The translations under genes were made by a program, and so were the position numbers. A stretch of 64,000 bases of DNA from Saussurea involucrata (lineage: Eukaryota; Streptophyta; Magnoliopsida; Asterales; Asteraceae). The notes beneath the pieces were generated by a model. That model made no database searches. It worked only from the letters and a program-made list of their open reading frames with translations, and was not told the DNA's origin. Of this stretch, positions 33,260-45,406 are shown in pieces (within the stretch, counting starts at the first letter, position 1; the number at the start of each line of letters is the position of its first letter). The DNA is taken from NCBI GenBank assembly GCA_033807775.1, contig CM066313.1, positions 60,000,484 through 60,064,483 of the forward strand. The letters run 5' to 3'.

Positions 33260-33518
33260 TGTTAGTCCATGATCTTCAACAATCCAAGAATTAAGTAACA
33301 AGAAGAGGAAGAACACTTTATTATAGAAAAGTAAACTAATCTAGAGAGAACACAAGAGTGTTTAGAATCTACCTCTTTGATTATGAAACTGTTAGTTACA
33401 AACTACATAACAAGTACTATTTATAGTCTTCCTCACTTGTTACACTGCCTAAGCACAAGCCCATATACAAAGGCTTTATTTTCCACACGTAGCTGCAGAA
33501 AAACAAACTCAACAAACA
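33260..33518 (-). repeat. Element A: 5' LTR
   Basis: 259 bp; minus strand TGTTTGTTGAG...GACTAACA, with CTATAAATA at 33426-33418. The bases outside it (ATTTA, 33519-33523) would be the TSD, but the other end of A is not in the window. Confidence 0.85.
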
Positions 33519-34064
33519 ATTTAAATTCTTGAATTATGAATCAAAATACACCACAAACACTTTTTGACAACAATTCAACAAGAATTTTGGATCAAAAATT
33601 CAGATTTGAACACTTTTGTTCAAGAACACCTCAAGAACATTATCAACCCAAAAATTTCAAAAATGATTTTTATGGATTAAAACTTGAAATTTTTGATTGA
33701 AACATGTCTAAAAACACATTTTGGAAATGATTTTGCACAGAAATAGATCAAAACAACAACAAATTGCAAAATCAAACTCCAAAGTTTTTCATAGCCCACT
33801 TTTTCTCAAGAACACAAAATTTTAAAAAATCTTCAAATTGATCAATTCTTGATGTGTTTTTGCGAAATTGATGATGCAAATCTTGTTTATAATGATGGAG
33901 AAACAATTTGCAATCAAAATCAAACACAAAAACATACAAAAATTGCATAACCCATTTGTGTTCTTCAAGTTCTTCAAAAATGGTGGATTTCTTCAAAAAT
34001 CTTCAAATTTTCTTCAAATCTTCATGAATTTGGACGAATTTTGCACATAATTCGATCTCCCAAA
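33519..34064 (-). other. Element E: start of leader
   Basis: AT-rich (TTTTGAAGAA-type words), no gene, no motif. It follows the primer site at 34065-34076 in the minus direction and is cut by the LTR of A at 33518. Nothing else of E is in the window, apart from the related solo LTR at 25857. Confidence 0.6.
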
Positions 34065-34076
34065 GCTTTGATACCA
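34065..34076 (-). promoter_or_regulatory. Element E: primer binding site, one base changed
   Basis: TGGTATCAAAGC on the minus strand: the copia site TGGTATCAGAGC with G to A at position 9. It lies two bases after the LTR. Confidence 0.8.
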
Positions 34077-34078
34077 AT

Positions 34079-34404
34079 TGTAAACACCAGATCTATTAGG
34101 TAATCATGAATTCTTCCATTGATCTTCAAGAATCTAGATATTACATAAGAATTAAGCACTTTCTCTCTCTAGATTCTCTCTCTAGAAACTCTCACTTGAT
34201 ATTACAATTATGAACTCTTACTAATCACTTTTTTTTAGACTTGCTTAACAACTAAGCAAACTAAACCTATTTATACCTATGAATTACAACACGGGTATTT
34301 CTAATTACATTGACTTTCTAACTAAACAACTTTGACTTTGACTTTACAATGTTTGACCATTACAAGACTTTACAATAAATCTTGAATACAATAATGCTCT
34401 AACA
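34079..34404 (-). repeat. Element E: 5' LTR, inserted in B pol
   Basis: 326 bp; minus strand TGTTAGAGCATTATTGTATT...GTGTTTACA with TATAAATA at 34276-34269. It interrupts B just before the B integrase zinc finger. The expected TSD on this side is GATTG (34405-34409); the partner is outside the window. Confidence 0.85.
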
Positions 34405-37400
34405 GATTGCAACATAATCTGTTCAGTATTAGTCAGTTCTTAGACAGTCTTTGTGAGATCAAGTTCAGTATAACAGGATGCTTAATTCTGAGTGAGAAGG
34501 GAATAAAGGTGTTTTGGCTAAAAGACACATGGATTTATTTGTGGTCAATTTTTACAAAATTGAAGCATTAACTCCAGTATGTCTACTATCAAATGCAACT
34601 GCAAATGAATGTTGGCTATGGCACATAAGATGTTCTCACTTGAACTTTAAGGAGTTGAGTAATCTAGTTGGCAAACATTTGGTTAAAGGACTACCAAAGG
34701 TCAAGTTTGAAAAGGATTCTTTGTGTTCAGCATGTGAGATGGGCAAAATGAAGAAAAGTTCTCATAAGCTGAAAATGGATTCTTCATGCAAATCACCATT
34801 GGAGATGATACACATAGACTTGTGTGGTCCTATAGTAGTTCAGTCAATGGGTGGGAAGAAGTACATGCTTGTTATTGTTGATGAGTATTCCAGATATACA
34901 TGGGTTGAATTCTTAAGATCAAAATCTGATGCTGCAGAAGTATTGATTAACTACATCAAAAGAATTCAAGTGTTTTTGCCACTTCCAGTTCAGAAGATCA
35001 GGAGTGATAGTGGAACCGAATTCAGAAATGAGACTCTTCAGAACTTTCTACAAAGCACTGGAATCTCTCATCACGTTTCTACTGTCAAAAGTCCTCAACA
35101 AAATGGAGTTGTTGAAAGAAAGAACAGAACATTAGTTGAAGCTGCTAGAACCATGTTGGCATACTCCAATCTTCCAACTTTCTTATGGGCTGAAGCAATT
35201 GCCACTGCTTGTTTTTCTCAGAATAGGACTTTGATTAATAAAAGACTAAATAAAACTGCATATGAATTGATTAATAACAGAAAGCCACTGATAAATTTTT
35301 TTCATGTCTTTGGATGCAGATGTTATGTTCTCAAAGATAGAGAAAATCTTGGCAAATTTGACAAGAAAGCAGATGAAGGATACTTTGTTGGTTACTCATT
35401 AACTTCCAAAGAATTCAGAATCTACAACAAAAGAACCAAGAGAATTATGGAAAGCATCAATGTTACATTTGATGAGTCAAAGGCAAAGATTTCTGATCAA
35501 GACAGTTCAGAACTCAATCAGAATAAGACAAAAACAACGACTTCTGAATCAGATTCTATTCCTAGCTGTTCAGAACTCAATTTATTGTTTAAGGATGCTT
35601 TTCTGGAAATAACCTCTGAATCTTATGCAGATTATGTAAATCCTAAAATGATTCAAGAGATGAAAGGTAAAAGCTCAGAGGTCCAAGCAACAACTGTAAT
35701 TTCTAATTCTGGTCCATTTGAAGAATTTCCAATTTTGATAAATACAAGTGGTGAATTATCTGAGTCAGGTACTCAGAATTCTGATCAAGGGGTTCAGAAT
35801 TCTGATCAAGGAACTCAGAATTCTGAACAAGGTACTTAGAATTCTGAACAAGGTACTTAGAATTCTGATCAAGCTATTCAGAATTCTGACTCTACAACTC
35901 AGACTTTGGACTTAGATGCTACACCTCAACAATTCTCAGAGCAAAGAGGAAGTTTAGAATTACAAGATGTTATGGATGAGAATGATACAGACAATAATCT
36001 TTCAGATATTGATGTGCTTCCAAGTTCAAATAAATGGATAAAAGACCATCCTATTCATCAGATGATAGGAGATTCATCAGTTGGAGTGCAAACTATATCA
36101 GCAACAGTAAATGAGGCAATGTTTGCAGGATTCCTAAGTATGATTGAACCTAAGAAATCCATTGAAGACCTAGAGGATCCAGACTAGATTTTAGCAATGC
36201 AAGTTGAGTTGCTACAATTTACAAGAAACAAAGTTTGGAAACTGATTCCAAGGCCTGAAGGAAAATCAATTATTAGAACAAAATGGGTGTTCAGAAACAA
36301 GAAAGATGAGGCAGGTGTTGTGGTTAGAAATAAGGCTAGGTTGGTTGCAAAGGGATACTCACAACAAGAAGGAATTGATTATGATGAGACATTGCACCAG
36401 TTGCAATAATTGAGGCAATCAGAATATTCTTGGCATATGCTGCATATAAGAACTTCAAAGTGTACCAAATGGATATCAAATCAGCATTTTTAAATGGTAT
36501 ACTCAATGAAGAAGTTTATGTCTATCAACCAGAAGGATTTGTTGATCCTGAGTATCCAGATCATGTGTATGTTTTAGATAAAGCATTGTATGGTCTGAAA
36601 CAAGCAACAAGAGGCTGGTATGACACTCTAACTCAATATTTGTTAGAATCTGGCTTCAAGAAACGTAAAATTGATACAAGTTTATTCTTAAAGAAGGAAG
36701 GTGATGAGTTAATCTTAATTCAGATATATGTAGATGATATCATATTTGGATCTACAAGTGCAGAATTATGTGAAGAATTTTCAGACATCATGAAATCCAA
36801 ATTTGAAATGAGCATGATGGGAGAATTAAATTTCTTCCTTGGTCTTCAAGTGAAACAATTACCAAATGGGATTTTCATTAATCAAGGAAAATATGTAAGA
36901 GATATTTTGAAAAAGTTTAAGATATCTGATTGTACTGCTATGAGAACCCCAATGGCTAATAATATGAAGTTAGATGCTGATCTCTCTGGAGTTTCAGTAG
37001 ATAACAAGGTTTATAGGGGCATGATTGGTTCTCTACTTTATCTGACTGCAAGTAGGCCAGATATCATGTTTGCTACATGTTTCTGTGCTAGATTTCAATC
37101 AAATCCCAAGGAATCTCATTTATTGGTTGTTAAAAGAATCTTAAGATATCTCAAAGGTTCACCTGAATTGGGCCTTTGGTATCCAAAAGAAACTGACCTT
37201 AAACTAACTGCTTTTACTGATGCAGATCATGCTGGAAGCAGAATGGACAGGAAAAGTACTTCAGGAGCATGTCACTTTTTGGGAGATAAGATAGTGAGTT
37301 GGGCTTCAAAGAAGCAAAATTATGTGTCCACATCCACTGCTGAAGCAAAATATGTAGCTGCTGCTGCTTGCTGTTCTCAAACTTTATGGATGAAAACACA

Positions 37401-37674
37401 ACTCATGGATTATGGGTGTCAGTTAAATAAAATTCCCATTTACTGTGATTCAGAAAGTGCCATTGCCATAACTCAGAATCCTGTTCAACACTCAAAGACA
37501 AAACATATCGATGTAAGGTATCATTTCATTAAGGATTATGTTGAAAAGGGAACTATAGAAATGCATTTTGTGCACACTAAGTATCAATTGGCTGACTTGT
37601 TCACAAAGCCTCTTGATCACAAAAGGTTCAATTTTCTCATATGCAAAATTGGAATGCTTAATCTGACTAATTGA
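34405..37674 (+). pseudogene. Element B: pol (integrase, RT, RNase H)
   Basis: It starts mid-gene at the E insertion (HNLFSISQF-like). HHCC finger (WHIRCSHLNF, LCSACEMGK); integrase D-D-E in HIDLCG, RSDSGTEF, VVERKN. A hypervariable linker has repeated GTQNSDQG units and two TAG stops (35837-35839 and 18 bases later). RT: TAG at 36185 where Trp is usual, and one base lost near 36395 (YDET then LHQLQ). QMDIKSAFLNG and YVDDI at about 36730. RNase H: D in FTDADHAG, CDSESAIA and HIDVRYHF are kept, but STAEAEY reads STAEAKY, so the catalytic Glu is Lys. Ends LGMLNLTN-like at 37674. Confidence 0.92.
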
Positions 37675-38504
37675 TTATATTTGTTATTTTTCAGAAATAA
37701 ATTTTTTTTTCTAAGTAAGATTTTCTTAGTAGTGTTCTCAAAATTCTGACTCTCTTTCTCAGATGTTCTGAGTCTTGAGTTCAGAACTTTTGAGACAATA
37801 CTTCAGAAATCTGACTTAATTTGTTTTCTTCTGGAAAGGTTAATCAGATCTTCTGAATACACCTTTCAGAACATACTCATTTCTGAAAATTACAAGTGTT
37901 TCAATCAGTTATTAAGTCTTTTCAGTTTTATTTTTTTATAGGATTCATTTACTTCTAATATGTGTTTGAGTGGATGCTTTAGTCAAGGGGGAGCATTGAT
38001 ATTTTCCAAAAATCATTATGTGCTAATTGCAAGGTTTGTATTCTGTTCTCATCTCAAATCATTTTAAGAGGGACAAGCTTTTAATGATAATTTTTTTTGA
38101 CTTGTTCAAACTACTTCTGAATCCTTAAAACGGTTTACAAGGTCAAATCATATAAAGAGGGACAGACTTTTGATGACAAAACAATTTTATCTGTTCAAAC
38201 TACTTATGTTTGCTTAAAAGATTTATATCATCAGAAGTTGATTTTTTAAAATGAGTTTTGTAACAAGGAAATTCTTCTAAATTGTATACTCAGAACTTCT
38301 GAATATGCAATCTCAGAATTCTGAACGTGTTATTCAGAACTTTAACTTGTGTTGATTTCTATCAAAATACACGTGTCAGCTTTTTATTCTTTTGATAATA
38401 CCACGTTTCAATTAAAACCTTTTGGTGGTATTACACGGTGTTTGTTACGGTTTCATTCTATCAAAGAGCATTGATTAATCGTTTAAATTCTTCAGCTTCA
38501 TGGA
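37675..38504 (+). other. Element B: spacer between pol and downstream ORF
   Basis: No gene. One PPT copy AGGGGGAGC at 37986-37994, two GAGGGACA-type runs (38069, 38158), and TCAGAACTTCTGA-type words as in the B LTR. A CACGTG G-box lies at about 38372. Confidence 0.7.
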
Positions 38505-38514
38505 TTTTAAATAG
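38505..38514 (+). promoter_or_regulatory. TATA-like box before the B downstream ORF
   Basis: TTTTAAATAG, 112 bases before the ATG at 38626. One mismatch to TATAAATAG. Position agrees with C (50215) and F (22851). Confidence 0.4.
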
Positions 38515-38625
38515 ACCTTAAAATCCCTCTTTCAAATTCATTCAAATTCTATGAGTGATAGGTGAGATACGCAAAACTCTTGAGTTCTTCGAATCTGTAT
38601 TCTTTCAAACTCCTATACTTCAATC

Positions 38626-41600
38626 ATGTCAACATCAAGAAAAACTCCTACTCGATCATTACACACTGCAAAAACGTTAATGGAATCTTCTTCGGATTCA
38701 GACAATGAGGTCATGATGCCTGAAAGAATAGTTGCAGAAGAAGAAGCTATTGTAGGAAATGTTTTAGAAAATCAGGTTGTTGAAGAGAATGTGGATGATG
38801 TGCAAATGGCTGAGTCTGAGGGTGATGCAGAACAGGGTAATGCGAACATTGAACATCATCCGAGTGCAGTAAGGTATGCAATGTCTTCTAGACCTATTTC
38901 ATTGGAGAGGTTAGTACCTGAAGAGGAATGGTTGGATATTTAGGAGAATAACTGTGTTTTGTCACTTGATGAAATAAAATTTAAGGAAGAGCATAGAATA
39001 ATCATAGAGTTATTGAAATAGCATCCCTTTAAGAAATGGTTTACATTGAAGAAAACAGTACATGTGCAATACATTCAACAATGGTGGAAACATTTAGAGT
39101 TGCAGGGTAATGAGTTTATATCAAATGTAAGGGGAGTTTCATTAACTCTGAACATTAGATTTCTAAGGATCATGTTAAGATTGCCAGAAAAATATGACTT
39201 GGAGGGAAGGTCTGATTTTGATGAAGAACCTACTTCAGAGGAGATGGTTGCTGATTTCAAAAGATTGGGTTATTGTGAGGATTTGAAAAATCTCAGTTCA
39301 TTCAGAAGGAACAAGTTGCCTCAAATTTGTGCATGTTTCTTTACAATTGTCAACAAGTACTTGGCTGGAAAACAAAGTTCACCAGATCAAGGATCAAGAC
39401 AGATAATGCAAATATTTCATGGATTGGTGAAGAATAGGCATTACAACTATGCTTCTATCTTGTGGGAAGATATGAAGAATACATTTGAAAGAAATCAGAA
39501 AGCACTGAGGGGAGCAACAAGAGACAAGCCTCTGACTTACATTCCATATCAGAGATACTGACAAATGGTTATATGGTATGCACTGAAGCAAAATCCTCAA
39601 ATTCCAAGAAGAGTAGATGAGGAACCGGGGCCAGTCTTCTATATGGGTACAATGACTTCATCTCTAAAGCTTGTTAATTTTCCTGCTCATAAAACATTGA
39701 CAAAAGCTCTTAGGTCATATATTCCAAGGGATAGTGATATATTAAAAGCTTATTGCACCTCTATGGGACTTGAACAACCTCAGGTCCCTACCCATGAGGA
39801 AAACCTAGAGAGGGGAGGTGAGGGGTCTAATGTAGAAAGAGAGGGGGAGTTTGTTCAAGTGGGAGAACAGACATAGAGTGTTGAGAGGGAAAATTCAGAG
39901 AGCTTGGTTAGAGATGAGATTGAAAAACAGACAGAGGTTGGTGAGTATGAGAGAATGTCACCAGAGTTTGAAAATAGAGATAACTCTATACTAGATGATC
40001 TAAACCGGGAACCCACGTCTGCTATTGGTTCACAATTCTTGGTGACTGATATTGAAAATACCACTAAGCCCATGGTAGACTTTGAAATACCCATCTACAC
40101 CCACTCAGTAGAAATTCCACACACTAATGTTTCATTTCATTCAGGGGAACCTTTGCATACTCATTTGGAGTTTGGCAATCAATCCCAACTTTCAATTGAT
40201 CACATTGAGTCAGGATTACACAGCAATATCCTATTTGAGCGTGAATTTTTTTTATACACTAGCACATCACAGGGAATTCGTTTTCATGTCACAACTTCCA
40301 TAGACATACCTAATATTGGATGTTAAGGATTGGATGGAAGACCTGGGGAGGTGCACATTTTAAAAGCCTCTTTACAAAGTGCATCTTTATGAAGAAGAAA
40401 TTGAAAAGCATTTGAAAAGCATAGAACCAAGTACAGGAAAAGTTGAGTTTTCGTCAAAGTTTGAAGAAGAATTTGAAAAGCATTATTTTGATGAATTATC
40501 AAGTTGTGAAGAAGAATATGAAAAAGTTGCAAATTTCTTTATGCCTCTATAATATAAGTACAGAAACCCAATTATCATTCCAAGAGTTGAAATACCTATG
40601 CTGGAAGAACCAATCTGTGATTTCATTATGGAACAAGATGATTTTCCACTGGCCAGGAACTACTTCTGTGATATCTTTCCTGGAGACAACTATGAGCTTT
40701 TATACTGCAAAGAAAATGAATATGTTGAGGTTGAGCACTTCATTGATGGGTTTATGGATCAGAAAATGAAAATGGTCTATCTTGAAGCTTCTAACAGGTT
40801 CAGAAAACAAGATGAAAGGTTGTTTGTAAAGAAAAGGATTGTGAAAGTTCTGGAGTTTCAGATAGAAGAGTTTGTTGATCTCAAATATGTCAGCATGGAA
40901 GTTCTGAAAGAAGGAAACTAGAAAGTGAATATTACTAGCTTTGATTTTCACAGGTTGTTCTTGGATGATTAGATTTTCTTGGTAAAATTCTTTGCAAGTA
41001 CTGAAGAGACTTGGGTTGAGCTTGAATGTTGAAGAATCTTGGGAATCTATGTCAGAAATCTGCACTTATATGATTTTCAGCTGGCAATTGAATCAAGAAA
41101 GGTCAAAAGCAATCTGAGCTACCTAATCAGAAAGCCAAAATATGGAATCTACATTCATGGTTTTGTAAATGAAGGATTTGGAAATGAAGGCTTTATCTAT
41201 CTAGTCTCTGAAAAGCCTATGTTCTTCAAATTAAATGATATTGTGAAGTATAGTGATGCTACATTGAAATGGATGTTGATAGATATGGAAGTAATTGCTA
41301 AAGATGATAAAGCAATATTGGAGGAAAAGTGTATAAAACAAATAAAGGAAAGACTGGAACTCATAACAAAGATCAGAAAGTGCAGTGATTTGTTGTTATC
41401 AGAAGTTAATCCCAAGAAAATTCTTCACATTGACTTTGTATTTCCTTCTGAATATGAAGTTAATGGTGTCTTTGAAGATTTTGCTGAAGAAATCATTCCA
41501 GAAGTTGGTAATGTTCAAGAAGATGTTCAAATGCAGGATGTTGAACATAACCCTGAGGCTTTAGAAGCTGTTTCAGAACAAGTGCCAATTGATGTGAATG

Positions 41601-42380
41601 CATTGTTCTTAGAATTTGACCTACCAAACTTCTTTGAATACAGAGTTATTCAGTATACAGATGTATTGCTTGATATGCCTCAAGATTCTCAGAGGTTTTA
41701 TGTAGAAAGGATCAGATGCATAGGAAAGAGAAGAGAGTCTGTGTATTCTGAGTCTATGATCACTGGCCTCAGAGAAATATGTTTAAAGAAGTTCATGAAA
41801 AATGACTACTATGGATTTGAAGTGCTGAGAGAAGATGGCAAAGTGTATTATTTCTCAGAAGCTGATTTTGGAAAGATTTCTGTATTTGACTTCTATAGCT
41901 TGTATAGTTTTCTGGGAAACAAAGGAGATAGCAAGTATAAGAAAGAAAGAGGAGATTTGGTTGCTATAAAGGAAGGGATGTTCCATACATTGAGATTGGC
42001 TGCTTACAGTGATTTTCAGATTGCCTTGTCTGTTAGAAGACCAGTTGTCTATCTGTCAAGGCCAAACACTGATCATGAGCAACTGAATTTTTTGAAGAAA
42101 GGATATATATGTACAAGGCCATAATTGGGAGTTATTATGGCTAATTCTCACAGTGAAAAGATGTTCTTCAGAGCTTCTAAAGTTGCCAAATATAGCTCTG
42201 GAACACTTAGATTTATAAAGAGCAATATGGAATGAAAGCTGGCAAAGGGAGATAAGGTCAAAGAAATAAAGGAAATAATTGAGAAGATCGACAGAAGATT
42301 AGCCCTGAGAAATTTGATTTTGTTAAAGATTGTTAAAGTTTTGAGAGAAGACAATGTTGACAAGTACAAGGTTGTTTGAC
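38626..42380 (+). pseudogene. Element B: downstream ORF with a doubled C-terminal module
   Basis: ATG 38626 (MSTSRKTPTRSLHTAK). One frame to 40325 with stops at 38941-38943, about 39018, 39559-39561 and 39873-39875. N-terminal module: FISNVRGVSLTLNIRFLRIM, KLPQICACFFTIVNKYLAGK, DQGSRQIMQIFHGLV, LTYIPYQRY. Acidic middle with the internal PPT. Frameshifts lie near 40326-40560. Two C-terminal modules follow: 40560-41330 (PICDFIMEQDDFPLARNYF, HLYDFQLAIES, KYSDATLKWML) and 41600-42370 (DLPNFFEYRVIQYTD, DGKVYYFSEADF, YSDFQIALSVRRP, MFFRASKVAKYSSGTLRFI). Stops also at 40919, 41029 and 42122. It ends just before the PPT. The H copy has the same layout. No membrane span seen; function unknown. Confidence 0.75.
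39842..39849 (+). promoter_or_regulatory. Internal polypurine tract in the B downstream ORF
   Basis: AGGGGGAG, in frame as EREGEF. Confidence 0.45.
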
Positions 42381-42393
42381 AAAAGGGGGACAT
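42381..42393 (+). promoter_or_regulatory. Element B: terminal polypurine tract
   Basis: AAAAGGGGGACAT directly before the LTR start TGTTAGATCT. Confidence 0.85.
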
Positions 42394-42851
42394 TGTTAGA
42401 TCTGAAGTTTGTCAAAAACCTAAGTGTTGAAGTCTCAATAGAAGACTCGGACTTCTGAGAAAGAAGACTCAGAAGTTTTGAATGGAAAGTATTTGTTAAG
42501 ATGCCAAGTGTTCAGATCTGAAGAGAAGACTCAGACTTCTGAGAAGGAGAACTCAGAAGTTCTGAAGAAGAAGAAAATGTCATGTGCTCAAGTGTTAATA
42601 GTCTGAATATGCTTTATCAGAAGAATGTTCAGAAGTTCTGAACATGTGGTTCAGAACTTATGTATTAGATATTTTCTCTATAATTCAGTTACATATTAAA
42701 GCACGTGTCTTTGTTCTAGTGGTTTGTATTGTAAGTGTATTGTAGCTATAGCATTTCCGTTACTGTATATATAGAAGTTAGCAACTGTAAGCTAACTAAC
42801 TTTTGGGAAACTTTCGTATAGCTTTTGTATTCACTTTGTAATCTTTGGGAG
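42394..42851 (+). repeat. Element B: 3' LTR, first part
   Basis: TGTTAGATCTGAAG..., many TCAGAAGTTCTGA words, a CACGTG G-box at about 42703, TATATATAG near 42764. Broken by C at 42851 and continued at 56581. Confidence 0.92.
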
Positions 42852-43446
42852 TGTTAGCTTCAATCTTCCTAATCATAGAAGTATTTAGAAGTAGTGAAAA
42901 ATAGGCTAAGTGAAGAAAGCCTCTTATAGAGGCTCTGCCGAACTTACCGAGAGATCAAGGTCAAGAAGCTACAGAAGCTAAAGAGGCGTCCTACAGAAGC
43001 TCTGTCATACGCACAAAGAAGACCAAAGACTCGGAATCCGGTGAAGACTGCTCTATAAAGGACCAAACCGCAGAACCTCTGTGACACTTCACAGAGCCTC
43101 TGCGGTCTTCAACAAAGACTTCAAAGATATTTATAATATCTTGCTACTGTTTCTGAACCTAGTCATCAACTTGCATGGTAGCATGCCCTGTCCAACTTCA
43201 ACGTGTCAAACTCTGATTGGATTCAATAGGGCTTAGTACATAATATACGTTTGCTGCATTAAATGCAATACAGCACGTCCAACTGTTCATACCGTCCGTT
43301 CTGAATAGTAGCTTATGCTTTATGGTCCCCTTAGAGTACTATATAAGGAAGACTCATGTTGAGTTCTTCCTAATCGAAAATCAAGAGATAAAAACATCAC
43401 AAGAACACAAAAGCTTATACACCTTAAGAGTCATATCTGTTTTAAA
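42852..43446 (+). repeat. Element C: truncated 5' LTR
   Basis: Matches 55770-56364, up to CATATCTGTTTTAAA, then changes to unrelated sequence. Has TATATAAG near 43340. Rich in CAGAGGCTCTG-like words. Confidence 0.9.
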
Positions 43447-45406
43447 AACTCGAAGATTTGACCCTTCATCTACTCATATCAAATTAAGTGTGCAAAGACA
43501 ATCTGACAGAGAAAACTCTCTACTTTAATCAGTGATAAGTCTCATAAGATTCAACTAAAATTCTTGATTTTTCTTCTGGAAATTATTTTAATGAGTTCTA
43601 ATTCGAACAAAATTGGTTTCACTCAAAAATATTAAGATTCGAGGTCTCAAACACTCAAACCAAGACTAGTGTGCAAGAAATCAGAATCTGGCAGAATGGA
43701 AGGTCTACTTTAAAATCGTCATATCTCCCTCAATATGTAACTAAAAATGATGAAATTTTTCTGGAAGATACTTTTATGAGTTAAGATTAAAACCCATTTT
43801 GAATCGCTGAAAAATGTTGAGAATTGACCCTCCAAATGGACTTTATAAAAAGATGGTGCAGACTGCTTTGGTAACTGTGACACTTAAACTTAAGTGTAAT
43901 GATTAAAATAGTTAACCACCTCTAAAAATGATGATATTTATGTCAACAGTTCCCTAAGACATTAAATTGATACATATACAAAGTTGGACCAATAAAGAAT
44001 TCCAGAAGATATTTAAAAAATGACCATAAGTGGACTTAATATTCTGCCATCAGATAAGTAAAATACTAATTTAAAAGAAAAAGGGATTTGTAGAGTTATT
44101 AAAAGATAAAAAGCTTATAAATTGTAGAAATTGTCAAAACCATAAATAAAAACTATATATACATGTATATGAAGATATGAATAATACCCTAACAAATAAT
44201 AGATTTATAACAAACTGAACATTTTAAATCACAAGGTAAATGAGAAATACAATTACATATGTAATTAATGAAAGTATTCGTCATGAAGAAAATATAAAAC
44301 GTGGTAAAATGGATTAAATACTACTTATAACCTATAAATTTTATTATGTAACAATAAAATCCTACAAGCCGTTTAAAACCAATAAATTACTAGAAATCAT
44401 CGACGAAAAATAATACTTAAACTTAATAACTAACACTAAGGCATTTAATAAGACATGATGGGCTAAGCAACGCTTTAGCCATAAGAGTTAGCCGAAGCTG
44501 ATAATGTGTTTCACTCCATAGGAAGGACCTAGAACCGGGCATTTGGACAACCGTGCGGCAACACTTGGAAATCCTTGCTGAACATCGTGAGTTTTCACAG
44601 CCCCTTTTTACTCTTTTGTTACAATTTGGGGTGAAAAGCATGATATTGAATTTCAAATTGATTGAATTATGCTATGAAATGTTGAACCTTAAATTTAATT
44701 GTTTGTGCACTAAGGTATGTATACTTTCTGATGTGCTTGAGTTTTAAATGAAAAAGTCCCCACTTGTCAGACACTACTTATTAACTCCATATGAGCCATT
44801 GGTATTTGTGGGTAACGCTATTTGGATTGACAACCCCACTTTAAGCTGACGAGCTAGAAGTGCACTTTACCAGTAACAACAATGGTCTTACCCATGTGGA
44901 ATTATTTCACCGCTAAGGTAGGACGTGAATAATTTAAGGGGCGTTGGTTTGTCGGAAGGTTTGGTAGTGGCTCAATGCGATGACATCATTGTATACTTTA
45001 TACCTCATGCAAATACTTGAACAACTGGTTACGTAAACTTCGTGTGAACAAACGTTTCACAATAACAATTTCTGCATACAAATTTATTTTTAGTGCATAC
45101 GAAAACCTGTGAACTCACCAACTTCGTAGTTGACCCTTTTCCTTTTTATCATGCTTTTCAGGTGTTAATAAGTAAGTGAAGGTATGTAGGGTGCATTTTG
45201 CGTGATGACATCAACATCAAGGACATTAAAACTTCTATTGTTATTTTCTGTATCCGACGTCTTCTTTTTGGAACAATTTATTTAAGACGTTGTAATGTAA
45301 TATTTTGACCTACTGTATTAAATGTTGTGATTGGTGTTGTCTGTTACCTTTTGAATCAAACCCTACGCTGTTATACCTCGTGTTTCCTCTTTTGCGGGGT
45401 GTGACA
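43447..45406 (+). repeat. Foreign LTR-like segment replacing the C leader and gag
   Basis: About 1.96 kb, AT-rich, no convincing ORF. It begins with two or three diverged copies of a unit of about 165 bp (TTAAGATTCGAGG / GTTGAGAATTGACCC). It ends CTCTTTTGCGGGGTGTGACA, which looks to me like the 3' end of a Ty3/gypsy (Tekay/Del-type) LTR. The next base starts C again at the end of gag (ATATGGGTACCTAAG, IWVPKS). No matching TSD, so insertion was followed by deletion. Confidence 0.4.

Noticed and set aside
43322..43528. 68-codon ORF at 43322
   Set aside because: It spans the break between the C LTR and foreign DNA and has no homologue in the window.
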